A stretch of 64,000 bases of DNA, from positions 16,701,166 to 16,765,165 of the forward strand of contig CM022672.1 of assembly GCA_012295275.1 (NCBI GenBank), given 5' to 3'. The translations under genes and the position numbers were made by a program. This DNA is from Chrysomallon squamiferum (lineage: Eukaryota > Mollusca > Gastropoda > Neomphalida > Peltospiridae). The notes below the pieces were generated by a model. It saw only the letters and a program-made list of their open reading frames with translations. It had not been told where the DNA came from and ran no database searches. This document shows, in pieces, positions 12,350 to 24,000 of this stretch (the first letter of the stretch is position 1; every line of letters starts with the position of its first letter).

Positions 12350-15300
12350 GTGAATATATTAATCGGTGCTTGAACTATTATTGTCAAAATATGAAACAAG
12401 TTTCAAGGATACAAGCATCAACAAGAAATATTTTGTTGACAACCATGTTTTACTGAAACAATTTATTTTAAAACAAATTAGACAATACAGCTAAAATATG
12501 GAGCAGCTCAATCACTATAATAATAACATTCATGTACTTACAATTCTTTCAGCAAAGCATGTAGCAAGTCGATTGCGCTTGAAGTCTCAACTCTACTACT
12601 ATTCTGGAGATTGCTCCTCTCCAGATACACTGGCAGAAATCAAGCAGAAGTTTGTAGGAGTTATGAATGAGTCTGGCATCTGGACAGATGGTTGTCCATG
12701 CACTGTGGAAGATGTCAGTGTCATCTGTGGTGAAGCCAAAAAGAGAAGAAAAAGAAGTGCTGACACATACGAAGATTCACAGGTATCTTATACTAGCTAC
12801 TTTTATTTAATGTCATTTGCTATTTAATTAATTATCCAATGTTATTGGCTGTTATAATTATGTAATGTCATTAACAACTTGGACCATCTAACATTATTAT
12901 TAGCCATTTAAATTGTCTAATGTCAGAAACACACACAAATGCAAACACATAACAATAGTCAGATAAATGATATATTTGTTTTTAAATATACATGATGAGT
13001 CTACATTTATTATTTTCTTCCAACACAGATTAAAAAGAGATCTGTACCAGCAGCCATAATAACGTGGTACTGGACTGTCCCAATTGAGAATGGAAACATC
13101 TCATCAGCAGATGAACATCTCTTGGCACGAGCAGACAAAATGTTTGACCTAGTGAAAAATAATCAGCTCAATATTAGTGTGGAAGGTTTTGAAATCAGAC
13201 CAGACTCCTTTGGATATGATGAATCAAATCCTGACTGTCCTCCTGGATACCTAGGTGTCTTCAAAACAGGAACATGTTGTAAGTGATAATTGATAAAGTA
13301 GCTACAAAACTAAATAAATATTCTAAACATTGTAATAAATAAGTCTAATACTAATGTAGCTTCTAAATATTCTAATAAATAATGTTACAATTAATAATAA
13401 AGTGGTACCTTGGCGTACAAGTTTAATTCGTTCAGTGACCGAGCTTGTAATTCAATTTGCTCATATATCAAATCAGTTTTCCCAACTGAAATTAACTGAA
13501 AATCATTAATCCATTCCATCACCCAAAAAACCACCCCATTGTTTGTAACATGTTTTTAAATAAGAAAAATGTATTTTTAACTGACAAATATTGTATAAAA
13601 AATTAAATAAAAGAGAATGTAAAAAAATAAATAGGTTTTGTAAAGTGTATTTATCTTGGAGATCAGACAAATTATTTTAATACTGGTGTTACAGCCTTTA
13701 TCAACTCCTCCTGCTTCAGAATGCTACATACCGTAAAAGTAGTACACTTCTACTGTGTAACCAAGTTGACTACATGCTCACCTCCCTCAAGTTTCTCTAT
13801 GATTTCATGCTTTATTTCAATGGATATCATCCACTTCTTCTTCTCAGCACTATCCTTTGCTCTCACTTTCTTATGATCCATAGTCAGAAAAAAGAAATTT
13901 TTCCTAAATACTGCACAAAACACAAGCACAACACAATAGAGAGGTAATCACGTGAAGTAAACAAGTGAGATGCGGGATGCTGGGTGGATGTTGTGTTGTT
14001 CGTTGCGCCAACTAGCAGTAGTGTGTCTGAAGCTCACTTGTAACTCAGATTTTGGCTCACAACTAAAATCAAAAAATTTACCAAGTGATTGCTAGTAATT
14101 CAGAAAACTTGTAAGCTGGGGCACTCGTAAGTCAAAGTACCACTGTTTAATCTAGAAGTGAACACTGTAATAAAAAATGTAATAAATAATAATATAGCTT
14201 CAAAACAGAACATTTTATTATATTGTAATATTTAATAATGTAGCTGAATATTCTAATTAATAAATGTAATAATTAATAAAATAGCTACTAAAACTGAATA
14301 TTCTAATAAGTAAATGTAATAATTAATACTGTATCTACCTAAACTGAATTTTCAATATATGTGATTATAATTAATAATGTAGCTACTAAAACTGAACTTT
14401 GTAAAATGTGAATGTAATAATTAATAATATAGCTAAAACTGAACATTGTAATAAATAAATGTAACAACTGTTCGTGTAGATTTAACTGAATATCCTAATA
14501 AATAAGTGTAATAATTAATAATTAACTGATTGTTCTAATAGATACATGTAATAACTGGTTTTCTATTTAATAATAAATATAATACAAAACCTTTTCAAGA
14601 ATTTTGAATTATTCTGATTTAAACAGCTCCATGTCCTACTGGTACAATGTATAATGCCTCAATTGATGACTGTGCTGCCTGTACTCCTGGGACATATCAA
14701 GACACTGAAGGTCAGTTTCAGTGTAAATCCTGCCCAGCTGGTACAAAAACAATAAGTGAAGGGGCTAGACTGAAGGACAGATGTATTGGTAAGTTTATAA
14801 ATAATTGCTATGTTATTAATCAGCAATTATTTTATTTATCAGGCTGGTTATTTGGCATCATTATTTGTTTTCTTGCATAATCATAGCATAAGTTTCAATA
14901 CTGATGATATGGGAATTTGGATAATGGTGGTATGGAAATTTGGATAATGATAATTTTATAGATTGGTTATGAAAGTCTGGATAATGGTATAAAAAGGTTT
15001 TGATAATATAGTAAAAGATGGTGTAAAGGTTTGAATAATGATCTGAGAGTCTATGTAATGATTATATGAAATAACAAATAGATGATGATATATTTTACTG
15101 GATAATGGTCATTCAAGAGTGGAAATCATTTACCACAACTTCAGGGTCTAATCTTACCAATTAGCAATAAAGGATTGTTTACATGACCTTTTCACATACA
15201 GGAAAAATACCTTCACTGGTTGTTTTATATATATACATATACACAAGTATCAGATTATTTATCTTGCAAACTTATTAATATACTTCTGAAGCTGGATTTC

Positions 15301-15572
15301 CTACATGGATCTAAATATAATATTGTTAAGGATTAGTCTTTAAAACATTTATAACTATTATCATTTAAAATGTATAAATTATCAGAAATAAACATAAAAT
15401 CACACTTATAATAATTTTTATATTATGAATATTTAATCTGATATTATATAATTATAAATGTGTCAGATTAACATTTTATCACTTTAATATTACTATTTTA
15501 TTCTTCTTCTTCTTCTTCTTCTTCTTATTATTATCTCTTTTTTGGAAGTTTTCTTTGTTTTGTCTTTTATTA

Positions 15573-15616
<44 letters not shown>

Positions 15617-17115
15617 CTTGTTTTTAACATAATTATTCTTTTATGATTAAAAACAATAAAACCATTTTTAACGAAAGAATTTTGAAATCACTGTTAGAAA
15701 GATTTTTACATTAATCACATACATACATACGTACATACATACATACATATACACACAAACATACAACTATTCACACGTATTTTTTTATATATTTTTTTTA
15801 TTTAAAGAATTATGTCCAGCTGGGTATTTTTCCGAGAGTGGTGCTGTGCCCTGTGATGCTTGTCCTGTTGGGAAATTTCAACCAGTCACTGGATCAACAA
15901 CGTGTTTGTCGTGTGAACCAGGCACTACAACATCAGGCACTAACAAAACTACTGCAAGTGCTTGTCAAGGTATGAATTATTTTGTTTCTAAGTTTATCTG
16001 GTTCAAAATATTATAATTTGCATAAAATACAAGGTTTATAATGGAAATACTTTCCAAAATATTAATATAGTATAAATATTATGACTTATAGATTATATTT
16101 TGTAACCAGTTACTAATATGATCTTGTTTCTGTTTTCTTTTAATATTAAGCAATACACATTAACTTCATCTGAATTTAAAAAATAAAAAATTAAATGTTT
16201 TCTGTAGCAGAAAACTAAAATTCTTTGTAATTACATTAAAGAAGTTAGATTTTTTTAATAAGTCATTATCAATTTTATATTACACATTGTTTGCATTTGG
16301 TTAATTTTTAAAATGTTATCTGTACCTGTCTGATGTATTATGTAAAAGAAGAAATATCTGGCATTCAAGGATTAATATCTCGGTGAAATGTCTTTTGATT
16401 CTTTTCATTTTGTTTTCAGTATGAACAGGTGAATATCTAGCTAACAGGCAAAACAAAATGTTATGAAAATTAAATACATTTAAACTAATAAAAAGCAAAA
16501 TACATTATTTTTTTAATTGAACTGTTTAAGAGCATAAAACCGTGTTGTCATCCTGGTTCAAACAGAAGAACACATCAAAGAACTGAAAACTGAATTATTA
16601 ACTATCTCTATTACTGATGGCAATTTTCTCTTTGAAGATTAGAGGTTTATCAGATATGTTGTTGGTGATGTGATGAACAGTAGTAATCTGCTAAAACAAC
16701 AACCACTAAACAAACCATGTGCTCTTCTAGAAACAGAAATTTATTATTGTGGATATATTTTCTGAAAATGTGAAACAAAAATTTATTGTTACACTCTTAT
16801 ACTTACATTGAGATTTATTTATGCATTTCTGTGATTATTAACTTTTTTCCTTCAAGCATTTGATGTGATCATCAAAGGCCCAACACTGGTATCATCAAAA
16901 CGTGTTTTGAATCAGAACATCAGTGATTTGACTCTGTCGATGTGGCTGGCAACTGGATCTGCTAATGGAAGTTTTGGAATCAAGCAACCAGATGGAACCA
17001 TTCCACTTCAACTGACATTTGGGTCAACATTGACACTCAGTCTGCTAGGGTAAGCAGATACAGAAATGTGTTAAAGTAACATTAATGGATTTTCTGTGTC
17101 AAACAAAGTGCTTAC

Positions 17116-17148
<33 letters not shown>

Positions 17149-17223
17149 CATACATACATCTGTACTAGTCACAACAACTATCCTCCTTTTTATTTTTTAT
17201 TTTATTTCTTTGTTCACTTTCTT

Positions 17224-17254
<31 letters not shown>

Positions 17255-20200
17255 TTATTATTATTCTTTTCTTCTAGGAAATCCATAGCAAATTTGGCAC
17301 TTTCAACATCAGAGTGGCTCTACATAGCCATTGTTTATAACACTGGAGACAGGACAGTAGTTGTGTATAAAAATGGCATAAAAGAAAATTCCTGGTCTAT
17401 TCCATCTGATGTATCACCTGGTTTCATTTCTGGTTCAAAGCTTGAAGTGGAATTAGTCACAACAAATGGTATAAAACTAATTAACAACTGGTGTAGAAGA
17501 AATACAAAATAAAATGAAGCTGGTATTATAAAAAAATAATAATAATAATAATTAAAATAAAATGAAAAAAATAAGTGAAAAGGGAAATTGAAAGTGACGT
17601 GAAATAAAAAATTAAAATAAGATAATAACAACAATAATGAAGTTTACAAAAGCATAAAACTAATTACAATAGAAATATGCACAATTAAATAAATAATTTT
17701 TTCCTTCATTTTACAGCTATCACTGTGAGATCTGTGTTTGTAACCCCAACTGCACTATCTGCTGGTGAAGCTGAGACTCTGTCCAAATCATGTGCAAGCA
17801 AACCAAGTAACAGTATTATTTCAGTCAGCGACCTGACAACTGCAGATTCACAACAAAGAGTTCATCTCACAATGCCAACAACATGTGACGGTAAGCCAAC
17901 AAAATTAATATCAGTTATTAGCTGTAGATCTCTGAATAGGGAAGATTTCTTACTGTGACTCCATTTCCTAAGTTAATATTGTTTATTGCTGATAAACTAT
18001 TATACAAATACAGCTGTTTCATTGTTCACTCTGACTGACTCTATATTCAACAAATGGCAGAAGTTTTCATTTAATAAGGATGGTCCATTTCATACTTTCT
18101 ATATATCCATCTGAAATCTAACATTACTGTTTAGATAAGAGATGTTAAGATCTTTACTGGAGAAGGGACTTGTTATAAATATAATCTGCATATGAAACAG
18201 TAAAAAATATGAAAAATTTAATTATTACCTAAAGAAGGCATGAATTTTTATTGAATAACATTACCAAAAAAATAATTATATGCATATTTCCATGAATGTA
18301 CATGTTAATTTTATTAATTATAAAACTGATAAAAAAAGATGAAAATTTATATAATATTAGATTTTGCTTAATGTCATAATTTTGAACAGTAAAGTGATAT
18401 GTTGATTATAAAAAATAGAATTTACCAATATTTACAAATAATAGGTTTCAGAATATAATTATGAGATATCACCCATAATAGAAAATGTAAAAAAAAAAAA
18501 AAAAAAAAAAAAGAACGAAAGAAGAAATTCTGGTTTTTTATTTTATTTTATATTATTTTTAAAATGGCAAAGTAAAACACAAAACCAAAGCATGTTAAAA
18601 ACTATTGTATTCATTATTAACTTTTTTAACAGCTGTGAATGAATGTCTACAAAACTCGTTATGCAATGGGCACACCTGTATAAATTTGCCAGGTAGCTAC
18701 ATGTGTCAATGTCAAAATGGATATTCTGGTTCAAACTGCACCATACCTCCTGATTACTGTTTGAATCATCAATGCATGAATGGTGTTTGCAACAATGGAC
18801 AGAACAATTATACTTGTCTCTGTTTTGATGGATACAAAGGTCACTTCTGTGATGAAGTAATAGGTAAATAATGTTTCTTCCATTTCACAGTTAATAAGTA
18901 TTTGTTTCCAAAAGTGATTATCTTACAATAAATGATAAATGTTATAACATGTAAATACTGAATATTGTATTGAAATGTGTTATTGTAAACTGTAAATGCT
19001 CAAGTATTACACTACATGGTGAAAGTTATTATTAATATATTAAAGTAAATAGTATTATTATTAATGTGTTACAGTAAATGGTGAAAGTTATTGTTAATGT
19101 GTTACAGTAAATGGTGAAAGTTATTGTTAATGTGTTACAGTAAATGGTGAAAGTTTTTATCAACTGTGTTACAGTACATGGTGAAAGTTGTTATTAATAT
19201 GTTACAGCAAATGGTGAAAGTTTTTAATGTGTTACAGTAAACTGCGAAAGTTATTATTAATGTTTTATAGTAAATGGTGAAGGTTATTATTAATGTGTTA
19301 CAGTAAATGGTGGATGGTCAAACTGGACTGGCTGGGACCAGTGTTCTCAGACTTGCGGAGGAGGAATTCAGAAAAGAACCAGACGCTGTGATAATCCTGC
19401 TCCAACACAACCAGAAGGAAAAAACTGCACTGGGTCAGCTTCTGAGATGAGAGCCTGCAACACAGAAAAATGTCCTGGTATGTAAACGTAATACACTGTA
19501 TTTTCAGTAATACTTAGATTTGTATAGTCAAACATTTGTATCACATAATATTGTTTGTAGATTTGTATTATCAAATGCTAATGTTTGTATTCACATGTGA
19601 TATTACAAATTTTACTGAATGTTTTTCTAACAAACCCTATAAGTTATTTATAAATTTTGGCTGCAGGATTGTTGAACTCTGTGGCAATCATTGTTTGTTA
19701 TTTTGACCTGTAATATTTTTTTCTTGTTTCAGTCTGCCTTGCTAGTGATGTGAGAAGAGGTATAGGGTCTTATGTCAGCTGTAATGGGACAGATGTGGCT
19801 CTAGACTGTGTTCCACAGTGCAAAGACAAAAGCCAAGTGGTAGATGGTGGTATGAGAGATAATATTCTTGTCTCTTGTCGAAATGGTGTTTGGGATTCAA
19901 AGAGACCAAAAGTGGCATCATGCACAAGTAAAACTGTTTTTTAAAATGTTTATTGATATTTTCAAATCAAATGTAGAAATTTAAAATAGTGATATTATTT
20001 TAATGCTAGCTGATGATTTTGTTTTAGATGCCAATAAACTGCATAATTTAATTGTATCTTGTCAAAATGCTGTTTATAATTAGAATAGATCAAAACTGGC
20101 ATCATTCATAACTTTTAAAACATTTATAGATGTTTTCAGATTTTAGGGAAATTACATGTAGAAATACTACAATAACTGATCTCATTCTTATAGTAGCTGA

Positions 20201-20993
20201 TAATTTGGCTTTTGTTAATTTTAAATATTAACATGTCTGACTGGGATGAAAAGTCAATTGTTTATAAATAAAAAGAAATTCTAATGTAGTGTGTAAGTCT
20301 ATAAATATTTTTTAAAATATATTTTTAACTATGTTATACAGTTTATTACTTTTAAACATTAATCACGTTAAGATAAATTGCTTCACAAGTATATAAAATA
20401 GTATAAATTATTATAATTTGATATCATATATTTTGAATGTTTGTTTGTTGTTGTTTTGTTGTTGTTTTTACAAAGATACACCTTTCATTTTCATGTATAA
20501 GTACTTTTTTTATTTACATCTTTAATTTTATTCAGTGTGATTGGACTAAGACAGACATTATAATTACTCAGTACTGAGATTACATTTATTCAAAAAATGA
20601 CATGTATTATCAGTTTTCAGATATTCAGAATCAGTATTCAATTTAATTATTATTTATTAATATTTCAGAAGCAGTGTCTCCTTCCAGACTAACAATATCC
20701 ACTGTAGCAACATTAAATACAAATGAAGAGTTATCCTCCCCTATTATAAATGATGTGGAATCATCCATTGATAACAATCTTAGTACAGTGAAGTGCAGGA
20801 GTGACACATCATGTCAAATAAATGTTAAAGTTGTAACTGACAGCACTAGTCAGAACAGAAAGAGGAAAAGATCAGTTGGCACTGCAGTTACAATCACCAT
20901 GACATCAGCAATTTCAGATGGTGATCTTCAGCTTGCAGAACTGATGACTTCAAATACTGGTAAAAATATTTAGTTTAGTTTTTCATCTGCATT

Positions 20994-21037
<44 letters not shown>

Positions 21038-24000
21038 ACAGGGTCCAGCACATAAGAGGTGTTAGCTTTCATGTGCTAACAACCATATTAAATTTCTTTT
21101 CTAGGGTTTGTGCCTCTGGTGGACCTGCTGATTGTGTAATTAAGAAACTGTGACGGTTGATTATAACAGATACATATATTTGCTTACACTACAGATATAA
21201 ACTACATATAATATCAAGTATCCACTATGAACACCAAAACAGATAACAATATTTATATTACGAAGATAATTATTTATTTTACACATGTATTCTTATTATT
21301 TAGTGGTTGAGGACATGCGAATTGGCATTAAATGAAATATTGTAATTCTTAATCCTTTTAATTTTCCCTAACAGGTTATGTTAGAAATATATTTAACTCA
21401 AAACTCTCTAAAGAGCATATTGAGGTTTCATCAAATTGATCAACAAATCAAACAGAGCATACAGAAACGGGATAACCATTTGTCTCTGCTTCTGACTTAA
21501 ACAAAGATAATGCAAAATATAATTAACTATATAATTGGCTAATAATGGCTGCCAACTCCTCGGTCCCACCCATGTTGTTCTCCTCTTTGTTCTGTTTCAT
21601 CACTGTCTCATTTTTCTTTTGTCTTTTACTTAAATAAATATGTCACAGACTTCCCTGAAGGTGACAAAAATTCCTTTTGTCTCTCGCTAATGATTGTTAA
21701 TTGTTTGGTGATTTCAGTAACTGGATTACTGTTAACTAACAGTAGATGTTTAATTAATACATACTGTTAGGAATATTTTTAGAAATGAATTGTTATTATA
21801 TTTACTTACTTTAATGATGCATACAGGTTAATTACGAGATTTTAAACTGTATAATAAGTAACCTATTTAGGTAAATAGTAAATAAGTTACCATCATTTTC
21901 AAAAAATTTACCTTAATAGTATTATAATATAAAATATTATAAGTAGGTATAACCTAAATTGCAAACTGTTGTATAATAAATAAGTTATGACCAATCTGCT
22001 AAGTTAAAGAAACACAGAAAATAGTACATCTAAATATCGCTGAGAAAACTTTCCACAGCTTGAACGAGGCCCTATTAGGGTATGGTTAAGGGCCCTACTA
22101 CATAAGATAAAAACACGGTTTACTGTCATAATATATTATGTATAATATGTTTATGTATAATCTTTTCATGATACAAACAAAAATGATCTGAATACTTTTG
22201 ATTGAAAGTCATTCAGAGAAATGTTACAAAAAACTCTGAAAAAAAGAGAATATTAACTTATTTGCATCATTATCAGTTTATTCTCCTCACAAAACGCACA
22301 TGCCACAGCTTTTGATAAATATAATCAGCAGATTGATCAAGAATAAACCTAATTAGGGGGATTAATTAATCCTTTGACTTATTATTAAGCACATAAGTTG
22401 ATTTTTTTGTTGTTAATTGCATTTTTCTTTTCTTCCTTTTTTTATTACTATTTTTATTTTTATGTTTTTATAGATGATATTTTAAGCGATTATAATAAAA
22501 TAATTATTGCTGTTGATGTCGTTACTGTTGTTATTATTATTATTTTTATTATTATTATTATTATTATTACTGCATGTTCCAGTGAGTCCACAGCTACAGC
22601 AACTGATTGATCAAATTAATGTACTTGAACAGTCAGTACAGCAGATACAAAATGACACTTCTGTGTTTGATGTTACTGTTGATGGTGTGCAGTATTCCAT
22701 TCTGAGAGAAAGCATACAAGTAACACCTGATGTGCAATGTCCATCTGGAGCTGTGGTCAGAAACTTCCTGTGTGGTAAACCATTTCTTTCTGAATACATA
22801 CTTCTGTACTTTTGTGAAAATATCAACAAAAAAAAGAAATTAAACAGATACATATGAAGAAGATAAACACACACATACACACACACACGCTTATTGTTTA
22901 CTCATTGTTTAAATTAGATACCATTTTATATAATATTAACTTTAGATTTTGTTTTCTATTTTAAAACTAATATTAAAGTATTATTTTAGTTTATAAATAA
23001 CATTATTGTTTACTGAAAGCTTATTACCAAAATTAAAAAGTTTCTACAGATTTTGAAAAAAAAAAAAAGTATTACTTTAATAGAGAAGTATTATTAAAGA
23101 TTTCTCCAACACAAAATTTTAAAATTATTTAATATTATTTCAGAAACTGTTTTTATCTTTGATTCTTTAAAAGGGACATTTAAGGAAAAAGTACATAATA
23201 ACCAAAAACTGGGATATTTTATCTTCTAGTGTACTGTGCCCCAGGCACATATTATGAAAATGGGAAATGCACATTATGTGAAATGGGAAAATATCAGGAT
23301 GAATCAGGAAAAACAGAGTGTAAGTTGTGTCCAACTGGTACAACAACAGAATTCATTGGATCAACAGAGGTGGAAGACTGTTCAGGTACGAATGAAAAAA
23401 TCGCCACAACCCAACACATTTTAATATCAAAATATATTGGATTCTTACGACTGGAGTTTTGTATAATAATGACATGAAAGAAGACATCAATGTTCACTTA
23501 TATGAATAACTGAATAAAATTCATATATTGGATATAAAACACAACTACAAACATGTTAGTCCACTGAATTTTGATTATCAGTATAAGAGAATTCTAGGAA
23601 TCAAAAAAATAATTGGTATATTATTTACCACTGCTTATAATAAATATACTAATTACAGTACCTATCATATTTTCTTTTCCAGAGCCTGTAAAAACCACTA
23701 CACCTGATGATGATGAAAATCACAATCATGAAAAAGGTTTGTTTCAGCTGTGTTTTATATTAAGCTAAAATATTATTTTTGGAAACAATGCTTTAAATGA
23801 GTTAAAACAATTGAATAATACTTACAATTTATAATGTTATTAATAATATATTTTATAATACAGTATTTGAATAGTGTAGTTTCAAAAACATTAGTGTTAC
23901 TAAATATTATATTTATTTCTGGTTTTGGAAGTATTTATTTCTTCTCTTTTCTTTTTCATTAAAGAATATTTTTCTTTTTGGAAAGAGATTTCTATCATTC

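Larger units (their letters stand above)
13297..14560 (+). repeat. Degenerate ~45-50 bp minisatellite split by the Tigger remnant
   Basis: Units like TAGCTACTAAAACTGAA followed by TTCTAATAAATAAATGTAAT recur on both sides of the transposon (13297-13399 and 14146-14560). Confidence 0.75.
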
